A stretch of 38,637 nt of DNA. It comes from Paramacrobiotus metropolitanus (Eukaryota > Tardigrada > Eutardigrada > Parachela > Macrobiotidae). Location of the stretch: positions 1 through 38,637 of the forward strand of contig NW_026570576.1 in NCBI RefSeq assembly GCF_019649055.1. The letters are read 5' to 3'. The notes beneath the pieces are model-generated. The model saw nothing but the letters and a program-made list of their open reading frames with translations, ran no database searches and was not told the origin of the DNA. A program made the translations under genes and the position numbers. Shown piece by piece: positions 1 through 11,272 of the stretch. Every line of letters starts with the position of its first letter. Positions within the stretch are counted from its first letter, which is position 1.

Positions 1-525
1 TCCGCGAAAGACAAAAGAGCAAAAACCGATTCGGTTAAAAAAAAATTTAGTTCACAAGTTTGATGCAAACTCATTCCGCGGCACAAACGCCAATCCAACC
101 CTAGTAATCTATGAGGAGATCGTTAAACAGGAACCACAAAGTGCGTTATTCAGAATTAATCAATCGTAAGGCTAGCAAAAAAAACATCCTTCAATGTGTC
201 AAAAATACAAGGCCCCTCTGCCTCGAGAAGAAGAAGAGTTACGTACGACTACTTCCGCTTTAGTACGGCTCAACCCGGCTGCGTGACGTCAACTGGCTCT
301 CTAGAAATCAAGCCATCCGGCAACGGCTGTCTAGTGGCGCAGGAAAGTATTCCCGGTCTTCCCGCTTAAGGCGATCTTTTCCTTGTCGTGCACCTCCTGC
401 TCCGTGTTGAGATAGTTGAAAGATCCCGAGACCGCTCCGCTCATGCCGCCGCCCAGAGTGCGACTGCAGAAACAGAAGCAATCAATATTATTTTTCGGAC
501 TTTCTGTGATAGAGCGCAAGGAAAG
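1..525. repeat. Left arm of a large inverted repeat
   Basis: Reverse complement of 1828-2356. Reading the two arms against each other, I find them identical except for one place near 330, where the left arm lacks 4 bases and has one substitution just beyond the copied stop codon. The arm contains an antisense copy of the last exon of the gene on the right (331-463, minus strand) with its splice acceptor, stop codon and downstream region. Position 1 already pairs with 2356, so the arm may continue outside the window. A recent inverted duplication, gene conversion between arms, or a fold-back assembly error would all give this picture. Confidence 0.95.
331..463 (-). pseudogene. Antisense copy of the acidic-protein last exon
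   Basis: This is an inverted, sequence-identical copy of the terminal exon at 1890-2022, including the CTGCAG acceptor and the TAG stop. The open frame on the minus strand runs from 519 to 331 and ends in GNTFLRH. No upstream exon on the minus strand is visible in the window, so I treat it as a duplicated exon rather than a gene. If the true gene lies on this strand to the right of the window edge of another haplotype, the roles of the two copies could be swapped. Confidence 0.6.
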
Positions 526-1346
526 GTATCTGAAAAAACAGGTATGTTTGCTTGTTTATTTTTTACAAGTATATTATCATTAAAGCACGATATTTTATCA
601 TTTTTTTCAATTTTCGCTCGAATAATCGGAATACGTATCTGTACATGAACGTGACGAGTTACACAGCAGTATCTACGGTATAATCTCTGGCCGTCGAATA
701 ACAGAAAATTTTGTTTCGAGAATGACCCTTTGACTTTGCGATAGAAGTGATTTTTGATTATAGAATATCGCAGTTTCGGAAGTAAAAGAAATTTTGAATT
801 TTTAAAATTCGCTCCAGTATTGTAAAATTCTGTACGCGTGGTATCAGTTTGCAGGCCAGCACTAATTTTTACTGCATTTAACTGTGTTAAAAACTTTGAT
901 TTCGGTCGGTATTTCAATATCAGTACAAACGAGAATAACAATTAGAGAAAGTCGAAAAATCCCTCGCCCGTGCGCTGATCGTTAACGCGAGTAGTACTTA
1001 ATAATTTTGAAAAATAATAATCATTAGCGCACAGAAACAGCATTTTTCTACGTTCTGTGATTGTTACGTTGTACGTTGTTCCTGCTACTAAATGCAACAA
1101 TGTGTATGTAGTTCTTCGTATGCAATTTTGCGTTAAAATTACGTATTCCACTGCTTGAAATTTCAAAAAAATAACTCGTAAAAGAAAATCTATTATTTGA
1201 AAATTTATGTATTCATAGCTGCACGTGAAAGTGGTTCCGTATTGTTCGTCGCGTTGATAGGGAATTTTCCGGTTTCCGTTGTATGGAATTTTAATGCTGT
1301 GTTTTAATTTACCCAGGTGTTTACGGTGAAGTTTGATGCGGATTAG
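526..1346. other. Spacer of the inverted repeat, intron-like
   Basis: AT-rich unique sequence between the arms. It holds open frames on the minus strand (441-941 and 942-1478), but these show no recognisable protein and AT-driven composition. If the acidic-protein gene continues to the left, this stretch is intron. I see no RNA gene. Confidence 0.4.
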
Positions 1347-2022
1347 AGCGGCGGAGACGTTGAATTCCACAAGGAAGCGACCGATCAGGCCACTGCGAGC
1401 CAAGAAAGCGAAGGCGAGATGGAATGGGAGGCCAAGCACGACGAGGAGGAAGCCGAGAATGACGACCAATTGGGCCAAAAAGCCATGGATCAGCCAAGCG
1501 GAGCCGCAGCTGACAAGTGAGTATGCCGCTTTTCAATTTTTTCGGTGTAACAGGCAAAATAACATTTGCAAACGTTTTAATACAGTATTTAATACTTTAA
1601 TTTAATGAATGTTAATATTTAACAATACGTGTTAATATGAAATGAAGAATGAAATACTTAATTAAAATATCATGATTCAGTTACGTAATTTACATTGGAT
1701 TTTTTATTGTCAAAAGTCTGGTTATTGCTATGCTAAAATAATTATGCTTGGAAATAATTTCGTAAAAATTCGACATTTGTTTTTAATTTTTTTGACTTAA
1801 TCTCGTAAATTCGTTTTTGTGTATCTGCTTTCCTTGCGCTCTATCACAGAAAGTCCGAAAAATAATATTGATTGCTTCTGTTTCTGCAGTCGCACTCTGG
1901 GCGGCGGCATGAGCGGAGCGGTCTCGGGATCTTTCAACTATCTCAACACGGAGCAGGAGGTGCACGACAAGGAAAAGATCGCCTTAAGCGGGAAGACCGG
2001 GAATACTTTCCTGCGCCACTAG
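1347..2022 (+). CDS. Small acidic protein, 3' part, family not recognised
   Basis: Two exons join in phase: 1347-1516 (170 nt, donor GTGAGT) and 1890-2022 (133 nt, acceptor after a pyrimidine-rich stretch ending TGCAG), with stop TAG at 2020-2022. The first exon encodes a strongly acidic segment rich in Glu, Asp, Gln and Ala (for example EAKHDEEEAENDD). The second encodes a Gly/Ser-rich stretch, TLGGGMSGAVSGSFNYLN, followed by a charged tail ending GKTGNTFLRH. An in-frame TAG lies directly before 1347, so this exon either begins at a splice acceptor (ATTAG) with earlier exons to the left, or translation starts at an internal Met in GEMEWEA. I recognise no domain and assign no function. The oddity is its setting: the last exon sits in one arm of a near-perfect inverted repeat and is copied in antisense at 331-463. 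Confidence 0.55.
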
Positions 2023-2356
2023 CGGAGCAGCCGTTGCCGGATGGCTTGATTTCTAGAGAGCCAGTTGACGTCACGCAGCCGGGTTGAGCCGTACTAAAGC
2101 GGAAGTAGTCGTACGTAACTCTTCTTCTTCTCGAGGCAGAGGGGCCTTGTATTTTTGACACATTGAAGGATGTTTTTTTTGCTAGCCTTACGATTGATTA
2201 ATTCTGAATAACGCACTTTGTGGTTCCTGTTTAACGATCTCCTCATAGATTACTAGGGTTGGATTGGCGTTTGTGCCGCGGAATGAGTTTGCATCAAACT
2301 TGTGAACTAAATTTTTTTTTAACCGAATCGGTTTTTGCTCTTTTGTCTTTCGCGGA
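1828..2356. repeat. Right arm of the large inverted repeat
   Basis: Partner of 1-525, separated from it by about 1.3 kb of unique sequence (526-1827). It starts about 60 bases before the last exon of the small acidic protein gene and runs 334 bases past that gene's stop codon. The inner junction is sharp: similarity stops at the CTTTCC just before the exon's upstream intron sequence. The part at 2052-2117 also occurs near 33.3 and 33.7 kb. Confidence 0.95.
2052..2117 (+). repeat. Dispersed repeat, copy A (with mirror at 240-305)
   Basis: Same 65-base segment as the start of copy C, lying about 30 bases past the stop codon of the acidic-protein gene, so probably in its 3' UTR. Its mirror image in the left arm is at 240-305. 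Similarity ends after GTCGTACGTA, where copies B and C go on with CGTCCGC. Confidence 0.85.
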
Positions 2357-3004
2357 CGGTATAAATGTAATAATCCGAATAATAATAAATTTTGTTACGA
2401 TGTGTCGATTCGTATCCACCTAATAATTCCGGTTCGCTGCGAGTTCGGGACAAACTGCCCATCGACAATACCGTATTTAGCTGTACGAGCATTATATTTA
2501 TTTGAAATTTATCATTTAAAATTTTTTTGCCATAATAGCAGCGCATTAATTCTTAGAAATGCCTGTTTGACGTGGTGTTGCAGAATGAAGCAGCCCCAGG
2601 CAATCGGTCAAACTGAAAATTCGCCATGTTTATTAAATCTTATTAAACCGTATTAAATTTTATGCAAGTGCTGCGCGCTAAATTTTATGTAAGTGCGCGC
2701 CCATCAATCATCCAGAGTTATCCAGTTAACTCAAAATTTTTCACGAAAATCTCCCAATAAATTACTTTCAGCCAAGACAAACAAACATTAAACAAAGCTG
2801 AAACAGAAAAAAAAACGAAAACCAGATAAACAGAAAGCAACCAAACTGACCAATGGCCAAACACATCCACCCGGCAGGTTTCATTACAAATCCGGAAGCG
2901 CAGACTGTTCTCCATCAGAGAAATCATTCAAACGGTTTTTTATACTCGACGTCACACCATCGTGAAAACAATTATACCGACTACAAAAAAGCAAAAATAC
3001 CCTC
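2357..3004. other. Intergenic stretch between the acidic-protein gene and GMP synthase
   Basis: Two genes end here facing each other. AATAAA at 2384-2389 (+) is a possible poly(A) signal for the left gene, just outside the repeat arm. TTTATT at 2629-2634 is AATAAA on the minus strand and could serve GMP synthase, about 370 bases past its stop. No coding potential was seen. Confidence 0.4.
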
Positions 3005-6000
3005 TTATTCCCACTCCGTCGTCCCCGGCGGTTTGCAGGTCAGGTCGTAGACAACGCGCGACACCCCGCCCACATCGCTTATGGCACTCACCATATCCAG
3101 TATCGTCTGCAAAAAACCATAGAAAATTAAAATTGAACTGAAATTTTAGTTTCGGCGTCTGTTGGATTCAGTAAACAATATACCAAAATTCAAATTAATT
3201 TCATAACAAATCTTCGAAAACAAGCATGTTCCGACAAACTCACATTCCTCTGAAAACCACAACCGTCGCACAGTCGAACTACAAATAATCGCAGCCGAAA
3301 ACAATTCAAGTTTTTCGTGCGAATCATAATTTTAAAAAATCAGATTTTTCAACGAAAATAAAACAAAATAAAACCGATAAAATTATTCAAAAATCAAATC
3401 GGGTTTTTCTGAAAACCCTTTTTGTCGCCAAATCGAGCCACAATTAAAACCACAAGAAAAAATTAAAAAAAGAAACCACAAGAAATTTTTAGTTCTGCAA
3501 GAAAATATGTTGAAAAAATAAATAATAAAATTAGCGAAACCAATATATATCTACTACTATCCCGATAATTTTCTCACGAAAACTAGCGTTGCGAACTTAC
3601 ACTTTCGGGTAGGTGTACATCGGGTACAGCGGCAATCCCTGTCATGAAATCATTGGTGATGAAGGGCCGCAGCACCACCGAATGCTGCCGTCCGGCGTAA
3701 TTGGGATCCACCGTGTCCACGTCGAACACGACAGGAATGAGTATTACCGGCATCTGAGCAACTGCATTGTAGTGTCCACTCTCCCATAATATCTGCCATC
3801 ACACAAAAAATCCCATAAAACAAATATATTAGCGTTCTGGTACAAAAAAAATCATTTTCATAAATACAGTAATTATTTCGCAAGTCCGTATAAAGCACGA
3901 TATACGAGTACAGTATATTGATCGTTGCAGCAATCTGCGAAGCAAATGTTCATATAGGATGCATGCCCTTACACTACGCTCGCCCTTACACTACGCTCTC
4001 GCCTAGTAATACCCACCTCATCACAAGTAAAGAATATCAAAGACATAAACTGTTTAAAAGCGAAACAAACTCACACAGAATTCTGCTGCAGTAATATACT
4101 AAATTTTAAAATCTGGTATTCAGAAGAATTCGCAACTTTAACATCTTCGCAGTGCGCGACCGCACTTCGTACCGTTTGAGCACGTGAATCAATTTCCTGC
4201 AGTTTGGCCACGACATGTTGCGGCAGGAGCGTCGTCTCGGTGATGAACTCGATCTCGTGTTCGACGCGCGACCCGAACACGTACACCACCCGGCTGATCT
4301 GCTCGCAAATGCGCGGGATAATTTCGGCTAAACGGAACAGCACTTTCCAAGGGATCTTGCCGGTTTCCAGCTCCATCGACAGGGCGGCCACATGCTTGAA
4401 CGATCGACCATCGCCCTGCAAATGCAAACGTAGTGCAATGGAAAAAACACCAAAGTTGATCTCACCAAACTCAGCTCCAAAATTCGTACGTCGGGAGAAA
4501 AAATCATCCGAAGTAACTTCAAATTTTTTAAAATTTAATTCACCGCAATAAATTGTTTAAAAAACATTAACATACAATAAAATGCCTCTAAAATTATAGG
4601 AATTTACATTTTTTAGTCTAACACGACGGGTAGCATAAAACTTTCAAACAAGAGGATCTCTTTATCATTTAAATTTTTATTTATTTCAAACAAACTGACT
4701 TCATTTTCACTTGTTTCACTTTATGTCAAACGTGTTTATTTTCATCAAGTTTTGTACACAATTCTGCAACTTTTCGTCTGATGTGCACTGACCTGAACGC
4801 CAACGGAGCGGATGGGAAGCACATGTCCGGCAATATTGTAGTCACTGGCCTCGGTTAGAAAGTCGACTTCTTCTTTTGTCAGGGTTGCCCTGACGCTATC
4901 ATGCATAACTGACAACTGGAAAAAATGCCTTCTGTTTTACCGTTTTAAATTCTGTTGAAACACGATGGTAACTTACGTGCCACACCGGTTTGGCAAAGGA
5001 ACAAATTATTCGCAATAACATCACAGTCTTATCATAATCCCGGCCACGATACGGCTCCGTAGCGCATATCACCCGCACCGCTAATCCCGGACCTACAAAC
5101 ATTTTTATATACGTAAAGAAAACCTTCTACAAGAAAGAGGCCTAAAAACTGTTGGTGCTCAGGGAGAGCGCTAATACTCAATGCATTTTAGATCACTAAT
5201 ATATCTATAGTTTCTTTGATCCGCTGAAATTTTCCTTGTACAACTATTGAATAAGTACAGTCTGCGGCAGTGAATACAGTAATTAAAGAATCACTGTAAA
5301 CGGCAAAAGATAGTCAAGACCGTATACTATTCCGATTTCCGAATATGGAAAAAGGAACATAAGGCTGTTAAACGTATTTTGAAACCAATGAAAAGGCAAC
5401 GGAAAGAAAACAACGGGGCGTAAATTTTCCACTACTCTACACCAGATCACATTTAACATCAGATCCAAGTTCCAACACGCAGAAGCAAATACCAAATAAC
5501 TCGATTTTTCGTTGAACATTTTAAAATTTGATCTTTTGCGCTATACAAAACATCAGCGTAGAAAACCATCTTATAGTAAAGTTGTAAACGAATTTACGAA
5601 GAAAAATAGAAAAAGAAATTATTCGGAAGGTCCTTTTAACAAAATCGGAAAAACACCGATTTTCTCATGAACTCTGAAAGTTATCTGGTTCGATCAACTA
5701 GTACAGAGCAAGCAATCAAAACCAGCAATATATAAAACTTTAGGTCATTTAAAACAAATATTTTCTGTAAAGAAAAGTAAATAATATGAAAAGGTACAGG
5801 TATAATACTTCAGGGTGATTTTATTTCAAGTTTCAGGTACCGAATTTAACAAAATCACCGAGTCGTCAAACTTTCTTTCAAAATCCATTTGCTTCTTGTT
5901 TTAAAATTAAACCGTCGATTTTTACCCGGAAAAGGATGTCGCATAACGAGAACTTCCGGTAAACCGAGATCCTTGCCCAATCGGCGCACTTCATCTTTGT

Positions 6001-9000
6001 GAAAGTCCTTTAAGGGTTCGATAACACGACCCTGCCGGAAAAATTCAATTAATTTCTTCTCCAATTTTAAAATAAATTTCGCGGAAAATGCGCGCCACGC
6101 GGGCATACTTTATTCCGCAGATCGCGTACGAAATCGGTGTCATTATGATGGGTTTTAATGGCCTCGGCGTGCTGACTGGCAAGCTTCGACGAACTTTCTA
6201 TTAAATCCGGACGCAACGTGCCTGAAAAAATGCAACATCGTAAAATTCAACCATCATTAATTTTTTAAATTCATTAGCGACAAAGAGCAAAAAATTAACG
6301 AAAACATTCACTCCAAATGCATTCGTGTGTAAATCGTCGAATTTATTCATTTCGGTCGACAACCCTTATATCCACTGCACTCCGAAACACACCTTGACAC
6401 ACGAGCACATCCGCTTCCACTAGTTTCAATTCTTCCCGGATGACATGATTGGTCACCTGCGCAAAAGTTACAAATGAATTTTTTCCCGATAAATATATTG
6501 TCCAAAGTGTTCCTTACCTCCATGAAAGTATCACCAATAATTTTCCGCTTCTCCTCAGGATCCACAGTCTCCATGAGAATCGGCGAAATGTACGCGCCGC
6601 CGTCGGTCGGATCGTCTAAACGGCGCCGGCGTGCATAGCGGAAACGATCACTACAATTGCGATCTGCGGCAAACAAAAGATTCAGACTCAGCATAATTAA
6701 ATTTAAAAAAATTTCAATTCTACCGGTCGGAGAATTTTTCTAATTTTATGTCTCGCATTAAGAATAAGTAAAGCCATAAAAAATATAAATAAGAAAACCA
6801 ATTCCCAGTTTGCGCAAAAATCACCAAAATAAACGGAACTCACATTCCACCTGAATGCCCAGCTTGCTCAGCTGCTCCATGACGTTCTTGGACTCGTCTT
6901 TCCGCATAAATCCATTGTTTATGTGCAGAACGATCAGCTGATCAGGGGGAATACATTTCCGTAAAAGGGCCGCACAGACGGTACTGTCCACTCCGCCACT
7001 GGCCAGGAGCTGTCAAAAACAGACATCCATCCAGCGCTTTAACCACATATCTCTTAACTGACAATTTGTTTCGCAAAAATAATTATCTTTCTGTGTGTAC
7101 ACCTGTATTTATGTCAGTCATGTACTTCAAAATTCATGCTAACAACAAACACACAGTTTTCTTTACACATAAAAAAATTCCCAAAAAAAAGGTAATGCTT
7201 CCTAAATAAATCGAGACATTTTTCAACAGCCTGATTAGAAATGGAGTTAGAACTACTTTACAACTACTCTGTAGGTCAACTATAACAATTTATTTCCGTT
7301 AATTCTGGTTTGCCCTGGGAATCTGTACATTTTACTCCTACAAAGCTGTGACCGAACGGTCTCGTTTACTGACACAAAAACGTAGCCAAGTGGCACAGTC
7401 CAAAAACAATTCCGAGTTGTATCACGCAAGCCACATTTGGTTTAAATCAATCATTACGTAAATTAATATTCATAAAATTAAATTTTTCTATAAACGCTAT
7501 CCACCAGCACTGAGGTTTTCCACAATTGCATTTAAGATTTTATTATAAGATCCAGTAATTCTAACACCACATGAACATTCACCTAAAGGTTCAACTGTTA
7601 TCGTGATTCTGGCATACGTAATACGTACTGTATATTGCGAAAATGTTTACAGATTTTTTAACCATCCGACTTACCAGTACTTTTTTATCACGCACGGTAC
7701 TGCGGATGAACTTGACCAACTCCTCCTCGCGGTTCTGCATGATGAAATTCGGCCGGATACCGGAAATGCGGAAAAGGAAATTCTTAAAAATCTCCATCCC
7801 GTTGGTGGTCAAATCCACTTCCGGATGGAACTGGACACCGTATTTTTTGCGCTTTTCATTCGACACACCTGGGATTCATAAGATTTTTATGAAGATAAAT
7901 TTGGTTTAGTTGTAACAGCTTTCCTATAGTTTCCTTCAGCTCTTACCGACTACGAGGTTGTCAAATTTGGCAATCACATTTAACTCCGGCGGAACTTCAA
8001 TGACCGAATCACCATGTGTCAATAAAACATGCTGCAACGGATTCATTCCCCTACAAAAACAACCATCACAATTCGTCAACCCAGCTTGTCGAATTCATCA
8101 TAATCTCTCTTGAGAGTTTCTATATAAAAACTAAAAATCATACCGCACATTGCCAAAGACAATCACAATTTCGTAAAATTACTTAATTTCGAAGTCCGGA
8201 CAGCCGTTTACAAAATCAAAGAAAGACCAATCAACGAGATAGCGTCGCTCAAACAAAGAGAATTTTTTCTAAAGAGCATCACACAATAATAATAAGATTA
8301 AAAATGGAATGACCGCAAACTAATGACGCAGGAACAACTGCTGTTTTGAACACCCTATACAGTCAGTATTTGGAAAATCAATAACAAGCCACAAGTCTGC
8401 GACAAACCGCTGCACTACGATGTTAACAATGTTATCGTACCTTTTTAAATCAGCGAAAACAAGAACTCCGTATGTGAAATGTGAATTACGATTTAAAACA
8501 AAATTTCGACAGGAAATATTCTTAACCAAAAAACACAAAAATACTATTTTGAATTTCACTTTTTTAAACTAACTGAAAAGCATTTTATCACAGGTACAGC
8601 TTTGCGATAGCCACAGAACTTTTTCGGGGTCACGCGAACCCCTGCACCACGATATTAACCACGTTACCGTATCTTTTCAAAGCAGCGACAACAGAAAAGC
8701 AGCGAAAACTGCATCTTCCCATAAAAATTACAATTTAAAACATTCCAAAATTTCGGCAGTAAATAATTTCAGGCGAAAAGCAGCAAATAACTATCTGCTA
8801 GCTTAACACTTTCCGGATTTCTGTATTCTTGTACATACTTGAACAGCGCACTACTGGGCTCCACCAGGATTTCCGTCTGTCCATCGTTGCGGCGTTGGGT
8901 TTTGGCCACGGTGCCACCGCAGGCTTTATTCAGCAGCTGAAACCCGTAGCAAATGCCCAGGACAGGCAAATTACTGGTAAACAACTGGCTGTCGTAGGTA

Positions 9001-10173
9001 AGCGCGTTGGTCGCATACACCGACTGTGGTCCACCGGAAATGATGACCGCCCTGTCGAAAACATTGCATCTTCACTCGAACCTATGCAAACACGATGCTG
9101 GAGAGCTTACTTGAACTTCCGCTCCAATAAGACGGAGAGCGGCGTCTCCAGCGGGAGGATTTCTGTGTAGACGTTCAGTTCGCGTACACGACGGTCAATC
9201 ACCTAGAAACTCGTACCCATTAGCATCACGCAGCTGGGCAAATTGTTTCGAATTTACATTTCCACCAGTTTAGTCGTTTAGAATCGTTAAACAACCAACG
9301 CTAGCAGAAAAGCGATAAAAAGAATGAAATTTCGTCCTTCTTGCCGTGCAAACAGCAGAAAACATAACTTCAAAAATTTCCAAAAACTAAAAAATAACAA
9401 AAAAACAGACTGCATACCTGCATACGACAAAACAAGTACAAGTCAATAAACACTTGATACAAAAGTCAATAAAAGCAAAATAAAACAAAATCAACCGAAC
9501 AAATCAGAGTTATGATTTGCGAAATACAAACTCTGTTTTTCGAACTCTTCGGCAGAGCTAATTCATGCCTTACTTTTACCAAAACATTGTGGTTTCTTTA
9601 ACAAACTCAAACCAACATTTTAGGCATTCTTTCAAACAATAAACAAAAATTTTCGGAATTTTTTCTCCAGGGACAGAGTAAGAAACCAAAAACCCCGAAT
9701 GCTAACGAAATGGCGGAAATGCTTCGAAAATCCAACTCTTCACCATTAAATCCAAATCCAAACCTTTTCGCATTTTACCCTTATCAGAAAGTTGGAATTT
9801 AATAAAAAAGTTAAGCCAATTTTATAGAAATTCTTTTAAATAGTAAACAAAATTTTTCGGATTTTTTCTCGAAGGAAAGATCGAGAAACCAAAAAATTCG
9901 AATATATTCGAATCATGCCTGCCGTACCTTGCCATACTGCGCGCCCGCATCGAGAATGGCCACCTTATCCAGATCGGGATGCACGGACGTCCCGTTGCCG
10001 TTCAACGGGCCACTGGCCGCATGCGGGAGGCCCGGCACCACATGTTCATCGCTGGGGACCATCTTGGCTGCCATCGCGGCTGGCGTCAGTGTCACCGGGT
10101 TCGATGGTGTGGGGCCGCTGCTGCTTGCGCTGATGCCGCTGTTCAGTGAGGAGGAGCGCGTCTTAAAGCTCAT
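3005..10173 (-). CDS. GMPS: GMP synthase (glutamine-hydrolysing), complete
   Basis: Converts XMP to GMP using ATP and glutamine, the last step of de novo guanine nucleotide synthesis in the cytosol. Fifteen exons on the minus strand join in phase: 9928-10173, 9111-9202, 8839-9051, 7947-8050, 7675-7868, 6844-7009, 6518-6663, 6393-6456, 6109-6221, 5926-6031, 4977-5092, 4793-4915, 4173-4415, 3601-3792, 3005-3106. They total 2220 nt, 739 aa plus stop (human about 693). The amidotransferase half shows [18 protein letters not shown], nucleophile Cys about 147 in [13 protein letters not shown], and the His233/Glu235 pair in QFHPEV. The synthase half shows the pyrophosphatase loop SGGVDS (287-292), [58 protein letters not shown] and the C-terminus KPPGTTEWE. 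The ATG at 10171-10173 is supported by an in-frame TGA 24 nt upstream. The first about 75 residues are a low-complexity Ser/Pro/Ala extension. Odd: Asn314 in LHINNGF, where relatives have Asp (HIDNG/FVDNG). Confidence 0.96.
3969..4007. repeat. Short tandem repeat in a GMP synthase intron
   Basis: CGCCCTTACACTACGCTCGCC is followed at once by a second CCTTACACTACGCTCTCGCC-like unit, two units of about 18 bases. It lies between the exons at 3601-3792 and 4173-4415. Confidence 0.7.
8405..8775. repeat. Diverged tandem duplication in a GMP synthase intron
   Basis: Two related stretches, about 8405-8535 and about 8637-8775, lie in the intron between the exons at 7947-8050 and 8839-9051. They share in order CTGCAC(T/C)ACGAT, a TTAAC..GTTA.CGTA block, TTTTTAAA/TTTTCAAA with CAGCGA, and a distal ATTTAAAACA followed by AATTTCG. 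Identity is only moderate, so the duplication is old. Confidence 0.6.
9626..9902. repeat. Diverged direct repeat in GMP synthase intron 1
   Basis: The copies at about 9626-9700 and 9830-9902 share ATTCTTT, TAAACAAAA, TTTTTTCTC and GAGAAACCAAAAA-like blocks in the same order, about 75 bases each and 204 bases apart. They lie in the 725-bp first intron. No coding potential; probably an old local duplication. Confidence 0.7.
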
Positions 10174-11272
10174 ACCCGTGCGTCCCCGCTGTCAGCCGTA
10201 TAAATGCACACACAGGGCAACCAGCACACCTGATAAGATGGAGCGAAGAGGACTTTGGAACGGTTATTGTATGCGCGACGCCTGATAAGTGTCGAATCAC
10301 CATCGATAAATCAAACACAACATTCGATATTCCGACAGAGAGATTACGGATTAACCGCCGCACGAGTGAGATCCACAGATGAAAGCGCCAGGCAGAAAAA
10401 TTAAATAACAACAGAGAAAAATAGTGGAAAAGAGGATGTATTGAAAAACGACATCCAGTGGTAGTTGCACTTGGAAACCGTCGACGCGAAAAAACATTTC
10501 CGAAGTTTTGAAAAAATCCATGGCAAACGCGCCTAAAAACCAGCGCAAGAATAGCGAGCATCATACTGCGGTCGGGCACGGGAGAATGGTAGCGGCTAAT
10601 GCGCTGTTTTTGATTGGACAAGCGAGATCGCTGTTGCCATTGATGACAATCCCGTCTCGCCAGATTCAGAAGTATCAATTTCATCGTGGGAAAAAGCGGC
10701 TCACGTCAAAGAACGTTAACACAGATAGACAGAAAAATTTTGAAGTCTAGATTTTTCAGATTTTAAATTTTTTTTAGATTTTATGTAATCTTGATAAAGA
10801 AATCTGCAGTGGAACAAGTCTAAACTTGGTATTGCACTTTAATTCTCGCAAAAAATTAAATCTTATTACAATACTTCACCAATCAAACTCGTATGCGTAA
10901 ATCTGTTTAGCAAGAAACTGTACTGGGAAACCCGGCACTGAAACCTAATTAAATCAAAATCTCTGTCAGTCAAACGTTCCCTGTATCCTGTGAGACTGAC
11001 TGTTCCAAGTGTGTGCACGTGCTGACCTGAAATTCTGAATCATCATTTTTGACATCAGCTGCAGTTTATGTTTTTCTTGCAGCGAGTATTTTTCTTTGCG
11101 TTCTTCCAGCGTCAACGTATTCGTCAACTCTATCGTATAGTTTTTGTTTTACTACCAAATCTGTTTGAATTTGATTAGTCACTAGTGTGTAGTGATTGTA
11201 GTCCGAAAGAAGCTGATTCTGGTTGAAAATATTCCCAGTTAAATTTATCCGCAATTTGCCCAGCAAATCCTC
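10174..11272. promoter_or_regulatory. Shared divergent promoter region of GMPS and PINK1
   Basis: These 1.1 kb separate the start codons of two genes pointing away from each other, so both 5' UTRs and promoters, or one bidirectional promoter, must lie here. No clear TATA box is placed correctly for either gene; the TATAAATG at about 10199 faces the wrong way for GMPS and is too far from PINK1. Open frames in this stretch (for example 10163-10684 minus) show no recognisable protein. Confidence 0.6.

Noticed and set aside
942-1478. 178-residue open frame on the minus strand with a hydrophobic start
   Set aside because: It overlaps the acidic exon in antisense and otherwise runs through AT-rich spacer; the plus-strand acidic frame has better codon pattern and phase-compatible splice sites.
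10163-10684. 173-residue open frame on the minus strand upstream of GMP synthase
   Set aside because: No recognisable domain and codon use unlike the neighbouring exons; it lies in the shared promoter region and ends at the GMPS start.
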